Source of the DNA: Anabaena lutea FACHB-196
GTDB taxonomy: Bacteria > Cyanobacteriota > Cyanobacteriia > Cyanobacteriales > Nostocaceae
Direction of reading: 5' to 3'
DNA length: 64,000 nt
NCBI RefSeq assembly: GCF_014698305.1
Contig: NZ_JACJST010000013.1
Coordinates: 1-64,000 of the forward strand
Part shown: positions 49,299-58,566 of the stretch, one piece after another
Position numbering within the stretch: position 1 is the first letter of the stretch
Layout of the letters: each line of letters starts with the position of its first letter
The notes under the pieces: generated by a model
Databases searched by the model: none
Told to the model about the DNA's origin: nothing
The model's input: only the letters and a program-made list of their open reading frames with translations
Made by a program: the position numbers and the translations under genes

Positions 49299-49354
49299 AA
49301 AGCGATACTTTGGTAAGCTAACGCACTTCATTCTCCATAGCTAAAGAAAAGCGA
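49299..49354 (+). repeat. Left direct repeat flanking the BrnT/BrnA remnant
   Basis: A stretch of about 56 bp with GGTAAGCTAACGCACTTCAT followed by AAAGCGAT. A close copy in the same orientation is at 49981-50036. Confidence 0.75.
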
Positions 49355-49400
49355 TTTTTCCGTAGAAATTTACTATCGCTTTTGTTTCCAATACAAAAAA

Positions 49401-49650
49401 TTATGAAACAAGTTTTAGTAATGCTTCATTAATAATTGTTTGATATCCAACTCCCTGTTTTTCTGCTTCAGATTTTGCCCAAGCAATCACTTGAGGATGT
49501 AACCTAATAGAAACAGATTGATATTTTTCTGTTTCACTTTTTGCAGGTCTTCCACGTCGAGTATAATTGATACCAAATTGTTCTTGAATAGCTTGTTCAG
49601 CAGCTATTACTTCTGATGGAGTAATTCTTCTGGCATGATTAAAAGGAAAT

Positions 49651-49667
<17 letters not shown>
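49401..49667 (-). CDS. brnA: BrnA-family antitoxin
   Basis: About 88 residues starting MKKKAEFPFNHARRITPSEV. The C-terminal ribbon-helix-helix-like part is SVSIRLHPQVIAWAKSEAEK followed by GVGYQTIINEALLKLV. BrnA antitoxins repress the brnTA operon and neutralise the RNase BrnT. The start at 49667 overlaps the end of the upstream toxin remnant by 17 bp, the usual arrangement. The longer frame from 49703 would run into toxin-coding DNA. The antitoxin is intact. Confidence 0.85.
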
Positions 49668-49926
<259 letters not shown>

Positions 49927-49980
49927 ATTTTCAGTATATACTAAAAATCTGAAGTTAAAAATTAAGTTTTTTATACAAAA

Positions 49981-50036
49981 GGCGATACCTACGGTAAGCT
50001 AACGCACTTCATTTTCCTAAAGAACAGAAAAGCGAT
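49981..50036 (+). repeat. Right direct repeat flanking the BrnT/BrnA remnant
   Basis: A copy of 49299-49354 sharing CGGTAAGCTAACGCACTTCA and AAAGCGAT. The two bracket the toxin-antitoxin pair. Confidence 0.75.
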
Positions 50037-50096
50037 CGCTTTCCCCCATCCTTCAAAAAAATCGCTATCTCTTCATCCACAAACCATACCTAAAAC

Positions 50097-50125
50097 GTAG
50101 GGGTTTAGCAATGCTAAACCCTTAC
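50097..50125. terminator. GTAGGGGTTTAGCA hairpin after the protease gene
   Basis: GTAGGGGTTTAGC and GCTAAACCCTTAC form a 13-bp stem with one weak pair and a tiny loop, 38 bp past the stop of the C39-type protein. It is a likely terminator or a REP-type element. Confidence 0.65.
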
Positions 50126-50162
50126 AATCATGGACGGTAGATGAGCGATAATGGTTGACCTA

Positions 50163-52457
50163 CTAACCTAAAGTTAGGTAATAAGTATCTCCAAAAATTT
50201 CCGCACAATAAGACCAAGACCAGAAATTATCATTACCATTGCCAGATTCATTTTGTCCCTGTTGAGTTATATTTGCAGTTGCACCAGCAGGACGATTTTG
50301 GGTATTTTCACGACCAGAGTAGTTGTAGCGTTTGTAATCGTTATAAGAACTATTTTGAGCAGCACCAAAAGGATCATCAATAATTAGTCCACCACGAGTC
50401 CAATCAACATCAACCACTTTAATAATGTGTCCTGGTGAAGTGGTATAAACACCTGCCATCACAGTTTTACCCTGATTCAAAGCAGTTTCCCAGTTATCTC
50501 TGACAAAGTTTTTAAAGAAATCAAGATTAGTGGAAGCAAAACCTTTAAGATATTGTGTTCCAGAAGAAGCTACCCCAAAACTTTTAGCAAGGTTGGATAA
50601 ATCATTCCACCAATAACGTCTCTCACCGATGCGACTATCTAAATAGTCTTCAAATTGGCGATTTTGATCGGGATTGCTGACACCAAGATATGTTAAACAA
50701 CTTGCAAGTGTTGTTACATTACACATCCAATCAGCAGTTACTAATGGAGATTTATTATCTCTTTGATTAAAGTAAGGAGTTAGGTATTGAAGTTTACGAT
50801 ACCATCCTGCACGATCAGAATTAGGTAATTGACCAACGAGATTTCGATATTCTTTAATTTCTGTAATGTTTAAAGTTGATTTACCAGATAGCTCATTGAG
50901 TCTTTGGATTCTTCCATTGTTACCTTGAATCTGCCAATCTAAACCAGGAGATTCTAAGTTAATTCCCTGTTGCTTGGTTATACCATTCATTAACCAAGTG
51001 TGAACTTGACCACCTTGGTGTCTCCAGAGAATATCTGTTTTTCCGTCTTGATTGAAGTCTCCTGTACCTTGAATCTGCCAATCTAAACCAGGAGATTCTA
51101 AATTAACTCGACCAACTACTTGAGTGCCATTCATTAACCAAGTGTGAACTTGACCACCTTGGTGTCTCCAGAGAATATCTGTTTTTCCATCTTGATTGAA
51201 GTCTCCTGTGCCTTGAATCTGCCAATCTAAACCAGGAGATTCTAAATTAACTCGACCAACTACTTGAGTGCCATTCATTAACCAAGTGTGAACTTGACCA
51301 CCTTGGTGTCTCCAGAGAATATCTGTTTTTCCATCTTGATTGAAGTCTCCTGTGCCTTGAATCTGCCAATCTAAACCAGGAGATTCTAAATTAACTCGAC
51401 CAACTACTTGAGTGCCATTCATTAACCAAGTGTGAACTTGACCACCTTGGTGTCTCCAGAGAATATCTGTTTTTCCATCTTGATTGAAGTCTCCTGTGCC
51501 TTGAATCTGCCAATCTAAACCAGGAGATTCTAAGTTAATTCCCTGTTGCTTGGTTATACCATTCATTAACCAAACATGAACTTGACCACCTTGGTGTCTC
51601 CAAAGAATATCTGTTTTTCCATCTTGATTGAAGTCAGTTTTTACGGTTGATGTCTGATAAACTTTTACACTACTAATCTTATCATTCCAGGTATTACCTA
51701 CATAAGATTGTGAACTTGTCCAAACTACTTTTTGTCCGCCAAAATTACTGTGTTCGTATGCTTCTACTACCCATCCTTGGGGAATAGAAATAGATGAAAT
51801 CTTATCATTCCAATCATTGCCCACATAGGGTTCACATACAGGATAATATGGCCGCTGCGCCCCCCCAAAACCACTATGTTCATACACAGTTACATTTTTC
51901 TCAATCCCAACACTCAACCCATCAACAACTATAAAACCATGATCATCCTCAAGTTTAAGTGATAAAAATTCCCCATCACTAATACTCTCACCTCTCACCA
52001 ACCGCGAGAAAAATTCCCCTTCATCCCCAGCAGCATCTAGCACATTAATTTGACCATCTATATAATGCCCAATCTCCTCTAATAACACTCCTGTAACAGC
52101 ACCAACATTACCCAAATTACCCGCTACAAATTCCTGAGATAGATAAATAGTATTCTCTTGCTTCGCATACGCTCCATTAAAACTTTGACCAAATACTAAT
52201 TTTATATCGGGTGTATTAGTAAAATCATTTTGCGATAAATGTTGAAGTATTTGATCAGCCAAGTCCTTTTGATAATCTTGACCAAAAGCAACACTCATGA
52301 TTCCATCAATTTGAGGATTGCTATTTAGTCCAGTCAGGATATCTCCAGTTGCATTAATTGACTGAATAACTGTATCAATAATCGGTTGTATATCAGGAAG
52401 TAATTGGGAAGAGTTAGAGGGATTTATTGCATATAAAGGATCTTGATAATCGCTCAA
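50163..52457 (-). CDS. Beta/gamma-crystallin, FG-GAP repeat and C39-like peptidase protein
   Basis: A 764-residue modular, probably exported calcium-binding protein. In order: an N-terminal domain with LLEEIGHYIDGQ, reminiscent of a metallopeptidase helix; two beta/gamma-crystallin motifs (YEHSGFGG, YEHSNFGG, each with NDKISS calcium ligands); five nearly identical 48-residue FG-GAP/VCBS-type units (DFNQDGKTDILWRHQGGQ); and a C-terminal papain/C39-like peptidase with Cys in ADWMCNVTTLASCL and His in TSPGHIIKVVDVDW. The frame opens at a TTG; the true start seems to be ATG 52527, placed out of frame by a nine-base homopolymer. No signal peptide is seen. Confidence 0.85.
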   Translation of the reverse strand: MSDYQDPLYAINPSNSSQLLPDIQPIIDTVIQSINATGDILTGLNSNPQIDGIMSVAFGQDYQKDLADQILQHLSQNDFTNTPDIKLVFGQSFNGAYAKQENTIYLSQEFVAGNLGNVGAVTGVLLEEIGHYIDGQINVLDAAGDEGEFFSRLVRGESISDGEFLSLKLEDDHGFIVVDGLSVGIEKNVTVYEHSGFGGAQRPYYPVCEPYVGNDWNDKISSISIPQGWVVEAYEHSNFGGQKVVWTSSQSYVGNTWNDKISSVKVYQTSTVKTDFNQDGKTDILWRHQGGQVHVWLMNGITKQQGINLESPGLDWQIQGTGDFNQDGKTDILWRHQGGQVHTWLMNGTQVVGRVNLESPGLDWQIQGTGDFNQDGKTDILWRHQGGQVHTWLMNGTQVVGRVNLESPGLDWQIQGTGDFNQDGKTDILWRHQGGQVHTWLMNGTQVVGRVNLESPGLDWQIQGTGDFNQDGKTDILWRHQGGQVHTWLMNGITKQQGINLESPGLDWQIQGNNGRIQRLNELSGKSTLNITEIKEYRNLVGQLPNSDRAGWYRKLQYLTPYFNQRDNKSPLVTADWMCNVTTLASCLTYLGVSNPDQNRQFEDYLDSRIGERRYWWNDLSNLAKSFGVASSGTQYLKGFASTNLDFFKNFVRDNWETALNQGKTVMAGVYTTSPGHIIKVVDVDWTRGGLIIDDPFGAAQNSSYNDYKRYNYSGRENTQNRPAGATANITQQGQNESGNGNDNFWSWSYCAEIFGDTYYLTLG
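50926..51640 (-). repeat. Five tandem 144-bp repeats inside the protease gene
   Basis: The DNA of the five FG-GAP units is almost identical, differing mainly in one block (TQVVGRV in three units, ITKQQGI in two). This implies recent duplication or gene conversion, and copy number could change. Confidence 0.9.
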
Positions 52458-52472
52458 ACCTGGATGGTTGTA

Positions 52473-52527
52473 GGGGGGGGGTAGAAATTATCCCTGATTG
52501 TTGAGAGTCTAAGGATAGCTCAAACAT
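52473..52527 (-). other. Out-of-frame 5' end of the protease gene with a C9 tract
   Basis: On the minus strand an ATG at 52527 has AAGGAG five bases upstream and reads MFELSLDSQQSGIISTPP before a run of nine C (plus-strand G at 52473-52481). With eight C the frame joins directly to the protease (YNHPGLSDYQDPLY). With nine it ends early. Confidence 0.75.
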
Positions 52528-53110
52528 AGATGCTCCTTTATGTAAATATCTGTTTACTTGTTACATATAATTCTATGTGAGCAAGTATAAAAGTATATTT
52601 ACTTTGTATGAAGAGTTAATGAATTTTATCGGTTTGGTATCTGTATCTTTATCTATAAAAACGTAAAAATTGTCACATTAGTTCTATTTAAACGCTTGTT
52701 ATGGCAGTGACGCAACATGAATAAAACAAGATTAGCTTTGTTCAATCCCTTGTCATTGTTGCTTTACAGGCAGTTGTAAGTGTAATCGCGGCTTCTCAGT
52801 AATTTCCCGGAATTTATATGAATTATTGATAAAGTTATATATATTTTTTATCTTTTTGTCTGAAATGGCTCTAGCTTGCGTGGCGTTAGCCATACGCCTC
52901 CTGTCAGGGATACAGGATGTCCAGGATTTAAGGATGAACAGGATTTAGATTGACAATGTTTTTACTCATTCTGTATGTAAATCATTAAGAGAAACAGGAT
53001 TAATAAGATTCAAGGATTAAGAGGATGAAAAATTAACATAATTATTGATTATGTATTTTCTAACCATCCTGAAAATCCTCAAATCCTGTAAATCCTAATT
53101 CAGACACTAT
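52528..53110. other. Repeat-bearing intergenic region
   Basis: No gene is found. It contains the TAGCTTGCGTGGCGTTAGCC palindrome (about 52871-52898), GTCCAGGATTTAAGGAT-type repeats (about 52917-52950) and their inverted counterpart (CCTCAAATCCTGTAAATCC, about 53075-53097). AAGGAG for the protease start lies at its left edge. Confidence 0.55.
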
Positions 53111-55387
53111 TTATGCTTCAATTACCACGCGAAGATTACCGCGTTTATTAGCAACCCGACAAGCAGTAGTGCTACCAGAACGCTCAAATTCTAAATCTAA
53201 GATTGTCCCACCAACACGCAAATTGTGAACCGATAAACGATTGATTGATTCTGGCAAAGCCGGGTCAATAATTCGCAAACAATTATTCTGCGCGTCAGGG
53301 ACTAAATTAACTATCATTTGCAGTAGTTGGAAGATGCTACCCGTAGCCCAAGCTTGGGGAGTACAAGCAACAGGATACTGTACAGGTGCATTATCACCGT
53401 TGAGTTCATACCCACAAAACAGTTCTGGTGGGCGTTGATAAGACTGGTAACTGGTCATATTAAATAAACCTTGGAATAATTCCAAAGCTTGATCAATTAA
53501 ACCGAGCGATCGCAATCCCATCGCAATCATGGCATTATCATGAGGCCACACAGAACCAGTATGATAACCCATTGGATTATAAGCCGGCGACAAACTACTC
53601 AAAGTGCGAATACCCCAACCATTAAACATATCAGGCGCTCGCAACCTTTCTGCTACACTGTAGGCTTTTTCTGGTGTAAAAATGCCCAATTGCAGACAAT
53701 GACCAGGATTAGAAGTAATACTATCTACTTTATTTCCTTCACCATCTAAAGCCAAAGCACAGTAATCTTGGTCTTCACTCCAAAAATCTTGATTAAAACG
53801 CACCTTTAGACTTCTGGCTTCTTCTTGCCAACGCTCTGCCAAATCGAGATGCTTTTTCATCTTAGCAATTTCTGCTAGGCTATTTTTCGCTGCATAGACA
53901 TAAGCTTGCACTTCACACAAAGCAATAGAACCATTAGCCAACTCACCTTTGCGGTTGACAATACAATCACCGGAATCTTTCCAACCTTGGTTAGTTAAAC
54001 CACGTTTTGATTTACAGTGATAACTGAGGTAGCCTGTTTCTTGGATATTCCGATCAATCCAATCCATTGCCGCTAAAGCATGAGGCCAAAGTTGATCTAG
54101 GGTTTCTTGGTCGTGAGTCCAAGCGTAGTATTCAGCATAAAGCATCAACCACAGAGGAGTAGCATCAATTGTCCCGTAATAGGGAGTATGGGGAATTTCT
54201 TGACAACGTGCCATTTCCCCTAGGCGAATCTCGTGTAAAATCTTGCCCGGTTCCTCTTCCCGCCACTCATCCTCAATTTTACCCTGGTACGTAGCCAGCA
54301 GCATCAAGGTTTCTCTGGCAATTTGCGGATTTAACATCAAGGTTTGGGAAGCGGTAATAATAGAATCCCTACCAAACAGCGTCGAAAACCAAGGCACACC
54401 AGCAGAAACAGTTTTGTACTTGCCAAAAGACTGGCGTAATAAATACATATCCTCTTCAGCCCTTTCAACCACTCGATTGAAAAGACTTTTGTCTGAGCTA
54501 ATACGTGTAATTTGTTGTACCCAATTTTGCTCTTCCATCAACTCAGCCGCTTTTGCCTGTGCCAAGGTGATAGCAGCATTCACCGTAGAACTAGACTGGT
54601 TGTTGATGAACATATTTACCCGGTAGCCCAGCTTTTGGGTTTCGTGAGCAGCCATCTCTAGCTGCCAAACTGCTGTGTACCCCTTAAAATGGTCTGGTTG
54701 GCGATACTGGAATTGGATGCGAGATTCCATTACCGCACCATCTAAACCTTGATAAGCCAGAGTCAGAACTTCCTCTCGGTGTGGTTGAATAGATGGTGGT
54801 GCAATGCCATCACCTATTACTCCTGGCTGAGTCGGTTCTATGAGGCGCAAAAGTTTACCCCGGTTTTCTCGGTTATAGCCCCGGACTTCAAATAAATCCA
54901 CAAAATCCGCATCAAAACTGAGGCTGAGTTCAAAAGTGATGCTAGTGGTGCTGTAGTTAGCAACTTCTATTTCTTCAAATAGTGCGCCGTTGAGGACAAT
55001 TTCCCGACGAATGCCTATAGTATCGGCTTTGAGCCGTTCTTCAACCTTGGGATTAGTACACAAAATTGAGAGGGCAAAACCCTTTTCAGCAGTGCTACTC
55101 AGTAGAACAGGCGATCGCCCATCAATTTGCAATTCTAGGCGACTCAAAAACCGAGTATCACAGCAAAACATCCCCAAACTGGCATTTCCTTCATTGATGG
55201 AACAACCGGAAATGTTGCCCATTGTATCCGTCACCAAGAATAAATCATCATCTTTAACTGTCAGGGTTGGCTGAGGCTTTTCACTGACAACACAAGGCCA
55301 TTCTGGAATCGGTAGCTGTTCTGCGGGAATAAACGTTTTTCCATCCAAGAAAATTCTTTCTGGGGTAATCAACATATCCGGTGTCAT
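53111..55387 (-). CDS. Amylo-alpha-1,6-glucosidase-like glycoside hydrolase
   Basis: A 758-residue protein with a bacterial glycogen-debranching N-terminal beta domain (about 40-290) and a C-terminal (alpha/alpha)6 barrel. Landmarks are WFSTLFGRDSIITASQTL, HEIRLGEMARCQEIPHTPYY, YGTIDATPLWLMLYAEY, SYHCKSKRGLTNQGWKDSGD and YHTGSVWPHDNAMIAMGLR. Related enzymes act on glycogen branches or on sucrose-like glucosides; the exact substrate is uncertain. There is no signal peptide, so it is cytoplasmic. It is monocistronic, with long repeat arrays upstream. Confidence 0.92.
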   Translation of the reverse strand: MTPDMLITPERIFLDGKTFIPAEQLPIPEWPCVVSEKPQPTLTVKDDDLFLVTDTMGNISGCSINEGNASLGMFCCDTRFLSRLELQIDGRSPVLLSSTAEKGFALSILCTNPKVEERLKADTIGIRREIVLNGALFEEIEVANYSTTSITFELSLSFDADFVDLFEVRGYNRENRGKLLRLIEPTQPGVIGDGIAPPSIQPHREEVLTLAYQGLDGAVMESRIQFQYRQPDHFKGYTAVWQLEMAAHETQKLGYRVNMFINNQSSSTVNAAITLAQAKAAELMEEQNWVQQITRISSDKSLFNRVVERAEEDMYLLRQSFGKYKTVSAGVPWFSTLFGRDSIITASQTLMLNPQIARETLMLLATYQGKIEDEWREEEPGKILHEIRLGEMARCQEIPHTPYYGTIDATPLWLMLYAEYYAWTHDQETLDQLWPHALAAMDWIDRNIQETGYLSYHCKSKRGLTNQGWKDSGDCIVNRKGELANGSIALCEVQAYVYAAKNSLAEIAKMKKHLDLAERWQEEARSLKVRFNQDFWSEDQDYCALALDGEGNKVDSITSNPGHCLQLGIFTPEKAYSVAERLRAPDMFNGWGIRTLSSLSPAYNPMGYHTGSVWPHDNAMIAMGLRSLGLIDQALELFQGLFNMTSYQSYQRPPELFCGYELNGDNAPVQYPVACTPQAWATGSIFQLLQMIVNLVPDAQNNCLRIIDPALPESINRLSVHNLRVGGTILDLEFERSGSTTACRVANKRGNLRVVIEA

Positions 55388-55421
55388 TAAGCAAAGTTCC
55401 CATACAGGACTAGATTTGGAC

Positions 55422-56130
55422 TTTGGTCATTGGTCATTGGTCATTGGTCATTGGTCATTGGTCATTGGTCATTAGTCATTAGTCATTGGTCATTGGGAAT
55501 AGATAATTAAGTTATTCTTCATTTTCTCCGCGTCTCCCCATCTCCCCATCGCCCCATCTCCCCATCGCCCCATCTCCCCATCGCCCCATCTCCCCATCTC
55601 CCCATCGCCCCATCTCCCCATCTCCCCATCTCCCCATCTCCCCATCAATTTAACGGTTCTTGTTTGGAAGTCAAGGCTGGAAACTGGAGATTTTTACTTG
55701 ATTTATTCGTTGTTGAGCATTCAGAGATACTATACCTAGAAAATACTCAACTAGATGTTCAGTTAAATTTTTTTAGTTTGGTTGAGTACCAATAATAGCC
55801 AAAATAACCAAGTGTTTTGCGGTTACGGCGCTCGAAAATTGCCAAAGCTGTGGAAATCTACCTTTGAGTAGTAGCCCATGCTGTGGTATTTTGGCTGTGT
55901 TTGCTGCAAAAGCTACAAATTGCCTTGGCTGGCGCTACCTGATAAGAAAGCTGTCCGTTGCTATATATTGGGCTTAGGAACATGGATCGATTTAGGGATT
56001 GGTAATGGGTATTGGGTAATTAGGTAAGAGTTTTTCCAATGACCAATGACCAATGACCAATGACCAATGACCAATGACCAATGACCAATAACCAATGACC
56101 AATGACCAATAACCAATGACCAATGACCTG
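55422..56130. repeat. Three tandem-repeat arrays, two of them inverted to each other
   Basis: GGTCATT(G) units fill 55422-55497. CCCCATCT/CCCCATCG octamers fill 55533-55646. AATGACC(A) units fill 56037-56127. The first and third arrays are reverse complements about 540 bp apart and could pair. The middle ~390 bp (55647-56036) contain no gene but have a relatively GC-richer block at 55815-55975. Confidence 0.85.
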
Positions 56131-56193
56131 TTTTAACTTGTACAATGCATCTGTGAAGTGGATCTTGTCTAGATTGGGTGTTTAACGATATTC

Positions 56194-58206
56194 ATGAGCA
56201 TTTCGACTTCCGTGCTGAGTGATTTGCTACAGTCACTACCTTACCTGCGTCCCCAGTTATATTTCAAGGCTTCACTAACGGCGCTCTCCCATGCAATGGA
56301 AGATCAGGTTTTGGCGGCTACCTTAGATCAGCCCCTGATTATTGCTAGTTTCCAAAGAGAGCGATTCTACCGCCAAGAAGCTCATCGCTATCAACGACTG
56401 TCTCAAAGAAGTAATCAAATATACGTATTATCGGCACCAGAAACGGAGTTTGCCCATAACTCGGAATACTATGAAAAAGTAGCTTTTGAGCCAGATGACG
56501 GTTTAAGTCAAGAGTGGCATTTGGTGGTCATCGCGGAAAACTATGCTACCTGCTTGGTGTGCCGAGAAAGCGTTGGTTCCATTGCCAAAAATCAGCAGTT
56601 ACCAGAAATTAGCCCTGGTTTAGATATCGACACAGCGAGAAGATTTGAGGGAATTTGGACATCGGAGCGAGGAGTAAGCCTCAAAGCTGCCCAATTTTTA
56701 TTGGACAGAATTCTGGTTTACAGACCTGATTTGGCAGACAAAATTCAGGAAGCACGACAGAGGTTTGGTATAGGAGAGTCAATCAAGATATCAGGCGCAG
56801 CGCCATTGAACGAATATGCTTGTGATATCGATACTGACCCGTTTGTACAGCGCTTGGTGACTTACCTGCAAGCTAGTCAGTACAAACTGCACAAAGCCTA
56901 CCGTTCCATAGCGGCACAAGCACGGAAAGAACGCTTGATTAACTCGATTAGCACGGCGATTAGGCGATCGCTTGATCCACACTCTGTTCTCGAAGTGGCT
57001 GCACAAGAATTGGGTCAACATCTCGAAGCTGGTCGTTGTCTCATTTACCGCGCTCAAACTACTGAAGCCCAAGCCATAATTGAGCATGAGTTTTTAAGTC
57101 CTGGTGTGGTTTCGGTGCGAGGACAAGCTTGGGAGTTAGAGAGCAATCCTCTGTTTCAAGAACTGGCACAACAGGGTGAGGGCGTATGTGTTTCTGATAC
57201 GCTGATTGACTATCGTGTGACCAATTCTTCCAGACTTTCCTTGATTGTGAAAAAGTTGGCTATTCGTTCTTGGTTGATGGAACCTGTGTTCTCTCAAGGG
57301 CGACTGTTGGGAATTGTCGAGTTACATTATTGCGATTTACCGCCCCATGAGTGGCAACCAGGAGAATTGGATTTGGTGAAAGCGATCGCAACTCAAGTCG
57401 GAGCAGCATTAATTCAAGCTGAAGCTTTCGCTAATTTAGAAGAACTGAATAAGCAGCTAGAAGCCCTTGACCGCACCCGCAGCAACTTGATAGCCATCAC
57501 CGGGCATGAACTGCGTACCCCCCTATCTACTATTCAAGTTTGCCTGGAAAGCCTCGCTAGTGAGCCGGATATGCCTTTAGAGTTGCAGCAGGTGATGCTC
57601 AGTACAGCCCTTTCTGACTCCGAACGGATGCGGAAACTGGTACAAGATTTCTTGACTCTTTCTAATTTAGAAAGTGGTCGGGTGCAATGGCATCCCGAAT
57701 CCCTGACTTTACAAGAATGTATAGATTTAGCCCTCAGTCGGTTGCGTACCAGGTCATCAACAGAAAAGATACCCCAAATTAAAACGCAAATTCCGAAAAC
57801 TTTACCTTTGATTAGAGCCGACGGTGATTGGCTAGTGGAGGTAATCGCCAAACTCATAGACAATGCTTGTAAATTTACGCCATCCCAAGGAGAGATTAAC
57901 ATTAAGGCGACTACTAGCAAACGCAATCAAATGGTTGAGGTGACTGTATCCGACACAGGACGGGGCATAGAACCTAATCGTCTTGAAGTAGTCTTTGACC
58001 GCTTTTATCAAGAAGAGGGAGCATTACGACGAACTGCGGGTGGCACAGGTCTAGGTCTGGCAATTTCCCGGCAAATAGTTAATGGCTGGGGCGGTAAAAT
58101 TTGGGCAGAGTCTATTGGTAAAGATCAAGGTAGTCAGTTCCACTTCACTATTCCCATTGTTCAGGGTAGTGCAGAGGAACAGCAGTCGTTTGTTAAAAGT
58201 AAATAG
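56194..58206 (+). CDS. DICT-GAF sensor histidine kinase
   Basis: A soluble 670-residue kinase with an N-terminal DICT sensory domain (about 1-215), a GAF domain (about 255-405: AAQELGQHLEAGRCLIYRAQ), HisKA with AITGHELRTPLSTIQVCLE near residue 434, and HATPase with LIDNACKFTPS, VSDTGRGIEPNRLEVVFDRF and GGTGLGLAISRQ. No membrane segment or receiver is present, so a separate response regulator is needed. None is adjacent. The upstream DNA is a tandem repeat array. Confidence 0.94.
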   Translation: MSISTSVLSDLLQSLPYLRPQLYFKASLTALSHAMEDQVLAATLDQPLIIASFQRERFYRQEAHRYQRLSQRSNQIYVLSAPETEFAHNSEYYEKVAFEPDDGLSQEWHLVVIAENYATCLVCRESVGSIAKNQQLPEISPGLDIDTARRFEGIWTSERGVSLKAAQFLLDRILVYRPDLADKIQEARQRFGIGESIKISGAAPLNEYACDIDTDPFVQRLVTYLQASQYKLHKAYRSIAAQARKERLINSISTAIRRSLDPHSVLEVAAQELGQHLEAGRCLIYRAQTTEAQAIIEHEFLSPGVVSVRGQAWELESNPLFQELAQQGEGVCVSDTLIDYRVTNSSRLSLIVKKLAIRSWLMEPVFSQGRLLGIVELHYCDLPPHEWQPGELDLVKAIATQVGAALIQAEAFANLEELNKQLEALDRTRSNLIAITGHELRTPLSTIQVCLESLASEPDMPLELQQVMLSTALSDSERMRKLVQDFLTLSNLESGRVQWHPESLTLQECIDLALSRLRTRSSTEKIPQIKTQIPKTLPLIRADGDWLVEVIAKLIDNACKFTPSQGEINIKATTSKRNQMVEVTVSDTGRGIEPNRLEVVFDRFYQEEGALRRTAGGTGLGLAISRQIVNGWGGKIWAESIGKDQGSQFHFTIPIVQGSAEEQQSFVKSK

Positions 58207-58227
58207 GTCAGGACTTACACATTGTAC

Positions 58228-58365
58228 TGAAGATCAAATCGGCGGTTAGAAACCGCGTCTACACAGACTAAACCCACCTGCGTGGGTTTTAAACCCTTAA
58301 TTTTTCATTAGTCCGCGTAGGCGGACTTTGTTTGTATAGCCGCGACTTTCAGTCGCCAGGACTAC
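58228..58365. mobile_element. REP/MITE-like dispersed element
   Basis: A chain of palindromes: GGCGGTTAGAAACCGCGTC, AAACCCACCTGCGTGGGTTT, AGTCCGCGTAGGCGGACT and GCGACTTTCAGTCGCC. This modular element is a familiar intergenic repeat in cyanobacteria. It lies between the kinase and the WD40-KAP gene, with further CCTGTAAATCCTAAAATCC repeats to its right. Confidence 0.8.
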
Positions 58366-58566
58366 CAACATCCTGTAAATCCTAAAATCCTGATATGGCT
58401 ACACCACGCTACGCTATCAGACAATTTTTAGAGTTTTATTCCGGGGTTTTCAGCCTATTTGCTGATAATTGCTTGTAAACAAACGTATAAAAGTATTTAC
58501 AACCAAATAGCATACATAGTAAAACCAGTAACACCCACACACAACTAAACTGGTAACACTACTGGC

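Noticed and set aside
55422-56130. Possible CRISPR arrays
   Set aside because: Units are 7-8 bp, contiguous and without unique spacers; they are short tandemly repeated sequences.
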